A model generated the notes under the pieces. It saw nothing but the letters and a program-made list of their open reading frames with translations. It did no database searches and was not told where the DNA came from. DNA of 64,000 nucleotides from Rhyacichthys aspro. Its lineage: Eukaryota > Chordata > Actinopteri > Gobiiformes > Rhyacichthyidae. The stretch spans positions 10,369,422-10,433,421 of the forward strand of contig CM072158.1 of NCBI GenBank assembly GCA_036850595.1, in the 5' to 3' direction. Within the stretch, counting starts at the first letter, position 1, and the number at the start of each line of letters is the position of its first letter. This document shows positions 33,883-46,100 of the stretch, in pieces. Both the position numbers and the translations under genes were made by a program.

Positions 33883-35347
33883 ATGCTTGACAGTGCTCAG
33901 AGCTGCCTCGGAGAACGACAGCAGTGTAGTCGACTGATGAGTGTGTGGCTCTATGCAACAGCCTGAGTGTGGACTTCCTCAAACAAGACTCTGTGATGAC
34001 AGCGCTCCAAAAAGAAAATGAACTCACCACTGAGATCAAAGAGCTGCTCCAAAAGCAGCTAGTTGTCCTGTAGGGTAAACTAAGTTCAGACAACAATTAA
34101 ATCACTCAGTATTGCACTTGTATATTTATTCAAAACCTTGCAATGATTAAAATGTCTTTGTTTCCAAATCTTTCCTGCAGTTCTCTGAAAAAGATTCGCT
34201 CCAAACTAGTGTCTGACTATCAGGATAAGACTGACGCTATTAAGCTCATCACAAAATGCATGACCTTTAACCTGAACACTCCTGCCTCAAGACTTCCTGC
34301 TGCTCAGTTCAAACCCAACCACATCAGCTACGACCAGTGGCTTGTTAACTGCAACAGCCTGAAGACAGCCACTGATAAACTAATAAAGGATACATCCTCA
34401 TTTAGGACAAATCTGCGCTTCACCCTGACCAATGTAATGCACCATAAATATTTATGCTTTGTGACTGATGCTCTTTCTCACCTCAACAGTTTGTCGTCTG
34501 TTACAGCTGAGAAATGCTCAGGAGAGCCAGCGCCACAGAGTGGAGTGTGCACTAAGAAAGAAGATCCACAACTTGAAAAAAGTGAAGGATACGCTGCTTT
34601 GGGAGAGTCAAGGTCAGCCCCATGTAGACTATGGCTATGAATTTGGCCCATTTCAGATCATTGATATTCACTATTCTCTGGAATTTTCATAAATCTCCAG
34701 ACCAAAAATGCAATCAGTGACCTGGAAAAAACAATCCAGAAAATTGCAGTTCAAATGAGGAACTGTGACTCCCGGCTTCATCAGGCCACTCATCGCCTCA
34801 ACATCCTGAATCAAAGACTCAGACAGGAGCTCTGCATGGACCAGGTGAAAAACACTACAACTGAAATTCACAGACCTTTCACTTCATATCAATGGCACTA
34901 TTTATCTTAAATGCAACAATTTAAATGTATGTGTCTTCCAGCCTCTTATCGGCTTTACTCTAGAAAAAAGTGACCTGACAAACATTGCATATGGCCTTCC
35001 TCCAGTTTTTGACCGTACCCAGGAAGTCTCAAAACAAGACCACTGAATTCAAACACACATGTAAGGACACACACTCAGGAGCCATTGCAGGGAGCAAAAA
35101 TGCATCCTGCCCAGAAGTAATGTGATTTTAACACTATTTCGAACCTATTTACAGACAGGACTTGGAGCTCATGCTGAGGCGCTTGAGAACAGTGGAGGAC
35201 AAACTGGCCAAAAATGCTAGTGCCTTGGATGTAATGTATCACTGCCAAAACCTGCACCAGTCTTTACTGCCTCTTTGCCACACCGCTACCGTCACGGCCA
35301 ACAAACCCAGGATAGTGATGGCCATGGGCAGCTCCTCCTTACATTAA
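33883..35347 (+). pseudogene. Tektin-family-like locus, apparently disrupted
   Basis: Exon-like blocks at 33883-34069, 34181-34433, 34507-34612, 34701-34844, from 34942, and about 35155-35347 read as a tektin-type coiled coil. Examples are CMTFNLNTPASRL then HISYDQWLVNCNSLKTATDK, then AQESQRHRVECALRKKI, then TKNAISDLEKTIQKIA and RLNILNQRLRQELCMDQ. These align in order with the tektin domain, but RPNVELC is not preserved. Three defects are visible. A GTGTGTGG run at about 33941-33948 breaks the frame between RLMSV and ALCNSLSVDFL. The donor at 34613 leaves phase 1 whereas the next exon needs phase 0. An in-frame TGA at 35044 precedes the last block. Alternatives are assembly errors, a non-standard splice, or a divergent tektin-like gene (TEKTL1/CCDC105-like). 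Tektins build ciliary doublet microtubules. Confidence 0.55.
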
Positions 35348-35771
35348 ACCCATGTACTGATACTGTCTTTGCAGAACAGTACTAAAAACGCAAAAATAAA
35401 ATATTTGAAGCATCACAATGTTAACTTGTCATGAATGTGTCCCATAACATAATTATAAAAGGTTTCCTTTTTATTGCAACTTATTCTAAATACAGTGAAC
35501 AGTTGAGGAGACTGGGACATAGTTTCACACTCTTCATATTGTCCCAATCAGTTAGTTTTGTGCTGCTACATAGTCTGGTAACAATTGCCCACACTGATAT
35601 GAGCACCATTTCTTGTCAATAGTAAAATGTTATCTTGAGAGCTTGAGAACTTCTACATGTTAGATGGGAAACTTGGACGGTGCAAATGTGCCACATATTA
35701 ACAATATCATGGAAGACTGTATGGGAATAAGGTCAATGGCTTATTCTCTTATTTTTTTCTTCCATACAGAA

Positions 35772-36412
35772 CAGGGGCTTCAAACTCAAAGTAGTCAGGA
35801 GCCGCAACAGTAAACAAGAATCCTTTTAGGGGCCAAAGATTGGACAATAAAAACACAAGTGTATCTTAGTTTGAAAGATACACTTGTGTTTTCATACACT
35901 TGTGAAAACTTTTTCTTATTTAATTTGATTTGATTTTCTTCACAGTTAAATGTCTTTTCCTGTTTTTCGTTTTTGACTGAAAACTTTGACTGAAAACAAA
36001 ACAACAGCTTGTGAAAACATGTTTTAACCATGATATGTCATATGAAAAAATAAATCAAAGAAATGAACAAAGAGAACTACCATTTTGTCCTTATTCTTAA
36101 ATGTAGACAAAATAAGTCAGAAACAACACTTCAGTGATATAAGAGGAAGATTTGTTTTAGAGTTGCACAATCATTAACTATGACAACTCCTAGTAGGTAA
36201 AGCTGCATGAACTGCTCAATGATTAGCAGATGCAAAGATCTGTACAGAGGATTAAAGGTTGAGCTCAATTTCAATCGTGTTTTAGTCATTTTAATACTTA
36301 TTTTTCAACTCTCAACTATTTTTTCTCCTCATTTTTTCTCATTTTGATAAGGTGCTAAGGGCTGGATGGAAAGCTTGGCCTGATGTGGCCCCCGACAGTT
36401 GATAATCACTGC
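35772..36412. mobile_element. Decayed hAT-like DNA transposon
   Basis: The left end reads caggggcttcaaactcaaag followed by gtcaggagccgc. The right end, reverse complemented, reads cagtgattatcaactgtcgg followed by gggccaca. The two resemble each other as degenerate inverted repeats starting with CAG, and the pattern (caaactc, ggggccgc) matches a common fish repeat. No matching 8-bp target duplication was found, so the boundaries are tentative. Confidence 0.45.
35850..35892. repeat. Perfect 18-bp hairpin
   Basis: Arm aaaacacaagtgtatctt (35850-35867) is exactly complementary to 35875-35892, with a 7-base loop. A third partial copy of the arm (cacttgtgaaaac) follows. It lies within the hAT-like repeat. 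Confidence 0.85.
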
Positions 36413-36490
36413 TTAATCTTTTCACCAAGGTTTTCTTTCAACATTCGTTTAGGTATTTCAGTATTGGACAACCTTTCTACACTATCTCGC

Positions 36491-36595
36491 TTAAGTAAAC
36501 CTGACTTAAAGAAGTCTGGCCCATGTAAGCGTGACTTAAGTGAGCCTGACATAATTAAGCCTGGCCTCAGTGAACCTGGATCAAGTGACTGGTCC
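36491..36595. repeat. 15-bp minisatellite, about seven degenerate units
   Basis: Successive 15-mers are variants of ttaagtgagcctgac. Read on the plus strand they stay in one open frame as pentapeptides LSKPD, LKKSG, PCKRD, LSEPD, IIKPG and LSEPG. No gene structure supports expression. Confidence 0.7.
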
Positions 36596-36935
36596 CTTTT
36601 TGATTATTATTTTTGGTGTGTGACTTTAAAAACCTAGCTACGTAGTAAACAGCAGCTTGACCTGTGCTGTAATGTGGTCGAGCGGTGTTTAAGCGGACAG
36701 GGAGCCGGTGTTTTGTATCTCGGTTGTCCTTGGGTGTCACGTCTTTAACCGGGTCACTTTTATTGTAGCAACGGCCCTTAGCGACGCATCGGGCCCATGG
36801 ATACCCCTCGGCCTGTCCGTGTGAAGGAATGCGAGGCTACACGGGTCAGTACTAAATTGTTAAGCGCACTGGGACGTTTTACTTAAGACCACTAAGTTTT
36901 GGAGACATTTTTATGGACTTGGACACCAGGTGAAT

Positions 36936-39254
36936 ATGGGATGTGGCAGCTCGACAAACACCGCGGTCCGGCCGCTGGTCTCGGCGGAGCTAAAGGGAGA
37001 CGAGGTAGGTTAGGTTCCTCTGGGGGAAAAATGTCATGTAAAACTTACCAACGCGAAATGTAAGTAGGCCAACATATGAAGAAATATTTTTTTAAGCAGG
37101 TTGCTTTACCCGAATGGCCGCTAGAAATCTTTCTTTGATGATTTTTTTTTTTTACGGGTTACAAAACACAACACCATGCACTGTGCCATTCTTAAAACCT
37201 AGCGATAACTAGCTCATTTTTAAATATTATTTTATAGGTAAATCTGTACAATATAGTAATAAAATAAACATAATAGACAAATATTTTGTGTTATTTTATA
37301 TTTGTTGTTGGATTTATTAAAAAGCATATGGAAATAAACAAATGCTTAGTGACATAAAACCTATTGAAAAGTGATTAAGTGAAGTTATGTTTTTTTACTG
37401 TCCTCGTCCAATATAACAAACATTACTCAAACATTTTTAATAACTGTATTATATGTCTAGTCTGCCAACAGGTAAAACTCATTAGCATCAAAACATTGAA
37501 ATAATTAAAACAATTTTAAATGTAATAAGGCACAGTGGGGCATTGTATTCAACAAAGTTAATAAAATTGGCTTTACAATTCAAACTATCAGTGTAATAGG
37601 CTTAAGAATGGCATATCTCTAAACAAATATTAATATTACACAGAAATAACCTTCACATTTGTCTGTAATAAACACTGTGCTGTTGTAAAGTAATGCATTT
37701 TAGTTCGAGTTTTATTTAGTTTTGTTTGCACTTCAACAGTATCTCAACAATAGTGATTATGACTGAACACACTATACCACCATGACAACATCACTCAGAC
37801 TACATACTGTAGATATTAGTTTTGTATAATGTGTATCTTACCTGGCAGGATGAGACAGGCAGCAAACACAGTAGCCGTGGAGACTCGGCGGTATCGAAGA
37901 GCACCACTGACAGCGGAGTGGTCATGGAGAACAGGGAGGTCCCGGCTTTACCTGGGGCTGTTCCCCGTAAACTGCCTCCTCTTACATCAGCTGAAGGTGA
38001 GCTGGTTAAAGCCCATTGTTTCCCTCAAGAAAAGCAAAGCAATGGTTAAGATGCACAGACTGTCCATTAAGGTAAAAAACTAACTGCATGTGTTGTAAAG
38101 CTTAATCACTAGTTAAGGTTCACTTTAGATGTATGGTAAAGAATCTTTTATTTCAGTTCAGGTCCTGTGAGCCAAAGTGAACAAAATGATGCAAAATAGG
38201 AACAAAACTACACTAACAAGAAACAGAATTGGACTAAAAAAGATTGTAGTTATTCTTTATATCATTCCCACTAATGATACTACTACTACAAATAAAATTG
38301 ACATGGTTTAACTCACAGCAGAGTGATCCAGGTTTTTTTTTTTTTATCATGATGTGTCCCCTTCACAGCCAGCCCTCGTTTGCTCAGACGGGACAGTCCA
38401 ACACAGGAACGCCTGAAGTCCAGTGAGATTCTAGAGGAACTCCTGAACCAGGGCATCATTCCAGTGGGCCCGGACCGAGAGAGTGGCAGTGGAGCGGGAG
38501 AGGCCTACAGCATCATGGTGTGTGCCTGGTTGTCACATCAGTTTCTCAGCAGCAGTACACTCATCATGACACAAGCAATAATTCATAAGTAAAAATGATG
38601 AGTGTTTATGTGGAATAGTATGCAACAGGTAACTTTAAAATATGTCAATGAGAATTTCTGTCTGTCTTTTTTTTCTTTTCTTTTTTTTTTGCAGTTAAAT
38701 AACAGGGAAGGGGCGCTGCGAAGGCCTCCTGCCAGACTGGAGTCTCTGAAAGCAAACAAGACTCAACGCAGCCGAGAAGAGATTGATGAGAAAATCAGAC
38801 TCGCTGAGGAGAGACGTAAGGTGTGTGTCTCCGTCCATGTTAGTCTGAATGTTCTCTACTTGTACTAATTTTCCCTGCCTTTTAGCTGAAGGAAGATGAG
38901 CTCAAGAGTCGATTGAGGGCCAAGTCTGCCCGTGTCCGCGTCCCGGCCCATAGCATGAACCCCGAGGAGGATGAAGACACGTCTCCTTTTCCAGATGCAG
39001 GCCACATACAACCGTCTAATGCACCGCCACAGATCTCACACTCAGCAAATGAGGGCTCAGAAACAGTGAGCGAGTCTGCAGGTGATGGCCGTCAGTCAGG
39101 AGATGCACAAATAAAAAAAGAAGACACTGTAGAAGTTAAAGAAAGTGGTGAAAATAATGATGTAGTAGCAATAACACAAGAGGACGACCTCTCAGATTCT
39201 CCAGACAGTGATATTAGCTTTCAGCATGCAACAGCCATTGATGAAATATTTTAA
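36936..39254 (+). CDS. stmnd1: Stathmin domain-containing protein 1
   Basis: A stathmin-like protein presumed to bind tubulin, anchored to membranes by an N-terminal lipid signal. Exons are 36936-37004, 37849-37996, 38369-38517, 38695-38820 and 38886-39254, all in phase, giving 286 residues (human about 276). MGCGSS is a myristoylation/palmitoylation-type start. RLKSSEILEELLNQGIIP matches the family block. The stathmin-like helix is RRPPARLESLKANK, then SREEIDEKIRLAEERRKLKE and DELKSRLRAKSARVR. The tail is acidic and disordered, ending in DSDISFQHATAIDEIF, which corresponds to the human DMSYNQADDI end. The exon 4 donor is gtgtgt at 38821; a stronger-looking gtaagg five bases earlier would give a stop. 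The 3' UTR ends near AATAAA at about 39888. Confidence 0.93.
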
Positions 39255-42200
39255 ATCAGTCACTTATTAGCCTATATTTAAAGACAAAAACAGGAAGCCA
39301 AAAAGAATATATATTTTTTGCATCATAAAGGAATTATTTTACTATCAAACCTATAAACTATGTTATACTGTACATTATATTTTGAATGAATAGAATGAAT
39401 TATGCCCCTTGAGCAAACACTACACTGTTTGGCTCTTTCTCAGTGAGGCAGGCTTTATAATCTGATTTGTATTTAGTTTTTTCATTTTAATGTAAATAAG
39501 GAATTTACATTTCTCATGATTTTTTGCTGTGTTACAGTGCAATTATTTCTCAATTGTTGTAATGCAGCCCAAGCACATATTACTGAGCAGGGTTTTATTT
39601 GTAGCATCAAAATGAATCTTAAAACTATCTAAATATTTAAGTAGCTCTTTTGCCAACCGTTTTTAGTACTCAGTTATTGTACTGTATTGAGTAGTCTCCC
39701 AGAGGGCACTTAGTGTAGTTGTTTGGTTGGACAAAAGATGGCGCTGTTTTAGCAGCTTGAAAGTTGCATACAAGCTCCTTGAAGGCTGCAAGCCACGTAC
39801 TTAAACAACTATAATTGAAGAAAGAGGTAGGTTTGAAAATATGTCACAAAGGTGCCTTTTTTGGATATGTTAAAGGTGGAGATGAACAATAAAGCCGTCA
39901 TTTCTTCTCATATCCAGCTCATTTTGTGTCTGTGCCTCCGAGAAGTGCTGTGTCGCATGTCTTTATGCAGTTTGTGTCTTATTCATACAATATTTAGATT
40001 TTTAGCTGCATGTACAGAGAACTGACTCCTCTGACCTTGGTGTGACTAGGCTGTGAGTATTCAGCTGTTGTCTCGACCTTTGACCCCTCGATTTTCTCTG
40101 GCAGACAGGTGTGTGCTCAGGACGAATGAGTGACAAGCACAAAGATACAGTTGCTGAAGTCCAACACTGTAGCCTTTGTTTAAACCCAACTCAAAGTCAC
40201 TGAGGGCCACATCTTTTAAGAATAAGCCAACAATTTTAATCATTTAATATCTTTAATTTGATTTTAAGAGGCTTGCATTGAACCTTCTCACACAAAGCTC
40301 TTTGCAGTTCAGTGATAGTGATGCAAATTAATAAGGTAGTAGTTAATTAACCAGACAAAATGTATTAATCATTTATTGACAAAACCTGTTTTTTGATTAA
40401 TGGTTTTCTGAATAATAGTGTACTGGGAAGCTGTGAATGGGATGGCATTCTGTTGTTGTATAAGGGGGGTTTAGACTAGTCAGCATGCTGCTCACGAACA
40501 GAGACAACAAGGGGACGCAACCTGACCGGATCCCCATTGTTGAGCGTAGGAAACTCGATATCGGCCCCCCTTTTCACAGATACTCTCCAACTTTAAAAGG
40601 CGTGTGGCTGCATTAATAAAACAGTGAGCTCGCAGAAAGACACTCTATCAGGTTCCACTTGTGTGAAGCGATCTCAATTGGGATAGATGTCACAGGGCAT
40701 TGTGTACTTTATTTTCTTAAATACACAGTTGTGGAGTGTCCAATAAAAGCCATATTGTATACATCCCCCCACAAACAAAAAAAGTGGAATTGCATAAAGA
40801 TGATTAGAAGCACATGCTCTGGTAACTATGGTGACCGGATGATGACCCACTGTGTACAATTGCCTTTTTTCATTGCCCATGCTATGTTTAGATTGAAGTT
40901 AATGAATTTCATAACGGCATTAGAAATAGCAATGTCTCCACTTACAATATGTCCCAAACAATTTCATTAGTTGCGTATTCCTTGGGTTTACTTGGCTTCA
41001 ATAAATTGTAATAAAAAACATATATTCATATTTTATCTCACTTTACTTTTGCCACTTCTTAGACACTGTTACCTGCTTGTATTCATTCATAGCACTTGTC
41101 ACTGTATTTTTTCAGCAATTGGATCCTACTCAGACCACCTCTGATATATGTCACTATATGTAGGACACCCAACTGGAGCGTTCACACAAGCAGAGCCACC
41201 ATGAATGATTAAAAGCAGACTTCCCTCTTGTGTTTCCTTGAGCTGCTCAGAGAGACATCCAGCAGACAACCTGATGCACAGGAGGTCAAGCTTCACCAGT
41301 TATTTCAATCATTCATGAGACTTTTGGATCGAACTGACATTTCCATACATTGTTTCCCATTTGTCACCGACATGTGTAATCCTGGCACACCCTGCATCTT
41401 CAGGCCTCAACTATAGAGCCTCGTGTTACCAGGTTTAATAATTCATATTCAAAGTTTAATGATACATGGAGTGTATTCTGTACTAAAATATACACCCAAC
41501 ACTGTCAGACATATTCATATACAGAGTGCAATCATGAATTAGAGAGTTACTTTTACACTGCCCCCTTAATATTTTGCATTAGTTTACTCTTCACCTTCCA
41601 CATCAGACCTCCTCTCCCCAGACACCTCCTCCAACTCCCTTTAGCCTCAAGGTTAAATTCGAGGTATTGTGTTCATGTAATATCTTCTTACTTTTTCTAG
41701 AAAATGCTGTATTAAACACCCACATGATAAAAAATATATTGACATTAATTAAATAACCATATGTGCTGACACTATGGTTATTTGTTTACTATGTTTATGA
41801 TGATGGGAGCACTATTTAATAATATACAAATATTAAATAGTTTGAGAATGAAATGGGACATATTGAGTAAGTAAACAGAAATAGTAAACAGAAACAACAA
41901 ATGATGAGAGGTCACATTAAGGACCATGTTGAATCTGCAAAATCAACACTTATCTGAGACAGCCTAACAACATTTTAATAAGGGATCAAATTCATAGACA
42001 TTGCTACAGGTGTCATGTCTCGACTGTCCAAACTTTATATCACACTCTTGGTTAGACTACCAGTTTTTTTTTTTCTTCTAGTTGGGAAAATGGTTTAAAC
42101 CCCAAATAGTATATTGTAAAAGGAATAATTTGTGAAAAAACAGCTTTATGATGCCATCCACTGTTTATTTTAAGAGATTTTATTAGACGAGAACCTCTAT

Positions 42201-43182
42201 TCAGGAACTGAAAACCTTGGCCAATCACATGCTTGCACAAATCATATGGTCAAAAAGGAGCAATCCCATTGGTCAACACCTACTTGTCAGATGACATTTC
42301 AGGAAGTTTGCGCTGAATATGTCTTTTAACAGTGAAAACAGCTCAAAATAGAAAAGCATCAACAGAGATAAGTGAGGCAACATATGACTCTGCTAAATAT
42401 GTGTAAAAATGTTTACTGAGGCGAAGATAATTGCTGTGCTGATGCTGAAGTTGCAGCTAAGCTAATGCTAAACTCTAAACTTAAGTTTGGTGAAGTGTAT
42501 TAGTATTTAGTATTTTTTTTTGTTTTTTTTAAGTGAAATAAGAGTAGGAATGGAATCTGAGACAGGGGGTAAAAAGAAAATGAGGTAGTGGAGCTTTAAG
42601 TCCCAACAATTTGTTTGCTTAATCATTATGACTAATACATTCTGTTAACAGCTTGTATTTGAGGTTAGCTTGTTTTATTCCTTGGCTTAATTCACCATCT
42701 GTGGCTCTCATAATGACCTAATGGTTAATTAAAGGTGCTCCTGCTAATGACAGTGTGTTTTTTGTGAAGAGGCTGCGGTGTTTGACTCAGGCTTCCCAGC
42801 TGTTTGTGCGCGCTGGTGGGCGGGCACGGATGCCCTGAGAGCTGGGTGGAGTTAGGAGCAGAGCGCTTTTAGGAATGGGTCCCAAAGCTATTTAGTTAGA
42901 CAGCAAGAGTTAGGAAGAAGAGCTGGAAACACCTGACGGTCTCTGTGGGACAATCCGCTCCATTATTATTATTACTCTCCCTATTTCTGTCAACTTGGAA
43001 GATCAAACTACCTCCAGCTTTCGTTTTTGTTGAGTTTTGTTTTCTCTGAAGCAACAAGTGACAGAGCCGGCTAACACTCGTGTGTGTGTTATTTTTTTTT
43101 ACCCTCGATAAGTATTGATAGCAAGACTTTGCACTATTCTTATTTTTTGTTCCTTATTTATTGATATATTTTTGCACTAACG
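39255..43182. other. stmnd1 3' UTR, intergenic DNA and rbm24 promoter region
   Basis: AATAAA at 39888-39893 probably ends stmnd1. From about 42750 the sequence becomes richer in G+C, with E-box words (cagctg at about 42809, cacctg at about 42932), and leads into the rbm24 5' UTR. Between these, 39900-42200 is A+T-rich with nothing recognised; a dispersed-repeat end at 42480-42600 is listed separately. Confidence 0.5.
42480..42600. repeat. Dispersed repeat copy 1 (3' end motif tagtggagcttta)
   Basis: The segment contains tgtattagtattta, a T-rich stretch, and aaaaagaaaatgaggtagtg then gagctttaag. The same ordered words occur at 63536-63715, showing two copies of one interspersed family. Confidence 0.55.
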
Positions 43183-46100
43183 ATGCACACCACGCAAAAG
43201 GACACGACCTACACGAAGATTTTTGTCGGGGGTCTTCCCTACCACACAACGGATTCAAGTCTCAGGAAATATTTCGAGGTGTTTGGTGAGATTGAAGAAG
43301 CTGTGGTCATCACGGACAGACAGACCGGCAAGTCTAGGGGTTATGGATTCGTAAGTATCCATTCTCACTCTCACACTCATTTTACGCACGTAGACATCCA
43401 GCGTCCATCAACACACTGTTGCGTTAAGGCGCGCAGCTGTCCCCGTCTTTCACAACTATATGACTAAGGTGAATAGATTTGCAGCCACGAGGTGTTTACG
43501 TTTTGATTAGCAGTGCCCTCTTAAAACGGCAGCAGCAGATTCTGTTGCAATCTCACTGCTGCTGCTGCTGCTGCTGCTGCCAACCACTAACTTGTTACGC
43601 GTTGGTATGCGCCCTGACACGTTTGGAAAATGAGTTGCTCTTAGACTGACAGCTCTGCTGGGCTGACATAAACCTCGTGCTGATAACTTCATATCACACT
43701 GTAGCTTTATGGAAACTGGGACACGTTTCACAAGGAGATTCTGAGTACATAGCTTGTATCGTTTGGTGTATTTTAGATCTTTGTGGCGTTAAATCTAAAG
43801 AAGTGGTCAAGTAGAGCAATGTTAAGTGTTGACTGTAATCACGTTGTAAGACTCAAAGCGTTTTATTGTTCTGTTTGCTTCAGTCTTCAGTCAACAAGTA
43901 TTTCGTCTCTATACAAACTAAGTTGTAGGGACTTTTGGAAAAAGTCAGGAACAGTTGATACAACAAACTGTCAAGTAAATCACACTTAGAAAGATTAAGT
44001 ATAAGGATGATAAACAGCAGTAGAGTTCTGGTGAGAGCAATAAAAGAGCCATGTTGAGTCAGTGATGTCAGCCTGGCTCCAGTCACTGCTGATCATTTCA
44101 ACACATCCACATGAGGCTGATAGTTGCATGTGCGTGTCGCCAAATACCTGCCTCTTACGTTATAATGGCTGCACGCTGCCAGATATCACCCAGAAGACAC
44201 TTGACATTCTTTCACCCTGAAATTGAAACCTAACCAATGTGAAAGCATGACCTAAAAACTGAGAAGTGAAGGTCTCATCTTTAGACTTAAAACATAACCT
44301 ACTCTCCTCAGCGAGTCTTCATGTTCATACACATTAAGGTGACACACTACAGAATATGAAACAGAACTAAACTCTAACTAAAATATGTAAAGTACAAGAG
44401 AAAACCTATAATATCTTACTTATTCTTTGTTGGGTACTTTGGCCTAAATTAAAATGCTATTCTCAAAAGAGTTCACAGTTACACACTACTATTTCTATTT
44501 CTTCAGCTCAAGTACGCTTTCTACATTTGGATACTTACATTGTAAAAAAACAAAACAAACTTAAACCTCTCCAGAAAATGACTAACCACAACATTAATCG
44601 TAATCCTTGCTTCCGTAATTATGTTTTTAAGTGATTGGTTTAGGGAAGAATTAATGCCGTCTTTTATATTTAGTTGTCTGTCAGCACATTACATATCTCC
44701 AAACATGTGCCATCATATATTTTTCACATTTGATGGAAAATCAAGTTGTTGCCTCAGGGTGACAAATTAAATGAGGCCATCCGTTACCTCTCTTATATAA
44801 CTGCTTTATTAATCTACTCTCTATTAAACTAATCTTCCTCCTCTTGTTTTTGTCTCCTATCAGGTGACAATGGCAGACCGCTCGGCTGCAGACCGGGCCT
44901 GTAAGGACCCCAACCCCATCATTGATGGCAGGAAGGCCAATGTGAACCTGGCCTACCTGGGTGCCAAGCCCCGTGTCATGCAGCCAGGTAAAGACAAACC
45001 ACCAGCCTCAGGCATATGTCAGTTTTACAGTTTAAAAATGAGGACATTTAGTTCAAAACTGTGTAACAAAACAAGTTTTTTCCCCAGTAGTAGTTCATGA
45101 ACACGTAATTTATGATTTCTATTAGCAACTTCAAAACAAGAAAAGCAAGTCTGTCCATCTCTTGGGGTGTCTTAGCTTCTGTAAATGTAGGAACATGTTT
45201 TGAGGTCAACGGTCTTTACTATTTAATAATAAAAGTGCTTCCAGTGCTTTTCTGAACACGTATTCCCTTTGTTTTGTCTTGCAGGCTTTACCTTTGGTGT
45301 TCCTCAGATTCATCCAGCGTTCATCCAAAGGCCTTATGGGTAAGTACCTATGAGTTGTGCACGGCTTAAAACATGTCTCAGATAGCTGTATGATTATTAT
45401 ATATAAGTTGGTGTTTCTTTCCCAATTACAAACATGAGAAATACTTGGACAACCAGCCATAAATAACTAACTTTATGGGTGTCCACCTAAAGGCAAGGCA
45501 AACTGCTTTTTCAAGGTTTGCTTGTTTGTGAAAAAAAAAAAAGCATAATATAGGTGTTAGCGTGTGTGAGTGTGTGTGGACATTCATGGAAAAACTCAAT
45601 GTTGTCTATCTTTCTCTGGTTCGACAGGCTCGGTCTCAGTTAAGCTAACAGCGCTTTGTGGGATAGTTCTGCGAACATAATGACAGATAAAAAGGAGAAA
45701 AGGAATAACTCAAACACTCACAGACAAGTTCTGAAAATGGTGATTATAGATGCATGTACGTGGGTTTCGTTTGGATTTTCACCTGGTTTTATTTGAATAG
45801 TCCGTAGAGCTTTGTGTGCAGTTATGAAGTGGTGCTGTTAGCTAAACCGTGTGCTTTTCACTTTTTAATGGCAAAGAAAAAAAAATCGATTGCCTGAATT
45901 TTTGGGGTGATCTTTTTGTGGAAACATGTTCACTTTGCTAACAAAAAGCAAAGTTTTTGGTGTTTTTGTTACTGCTTTTAGCTTGTGGTTGACCTGTTTT
46001 GTTTAATAGGATGCAGTGTTTGATGTATTATGTCTTGTTGGAGTGAGTGATGATCTGTTCGTACCTTTCCCTCAGTCAAATAGTGTAACGTCCTTGTAAC

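Larger units (their letters stand above)
35348..36935. other. Repeat-containing spacer between the tektin-like locus and stmnd1
   Basis: It holds a decayed hAT-like element, a perfect hairpin and a 15-bp minisatellite, listed separately, and the stmnd1 promoter and 5' UTR in the less A+T-rich part after about 36650. Confidence 0.5.

Noticed and set aside
42808..42940. E-box words upstream of rbm24 as muscle regulatory sites
   Set aside because: Six-base motifs are too common to claim function without conservation or binding data; mentioned only as content.
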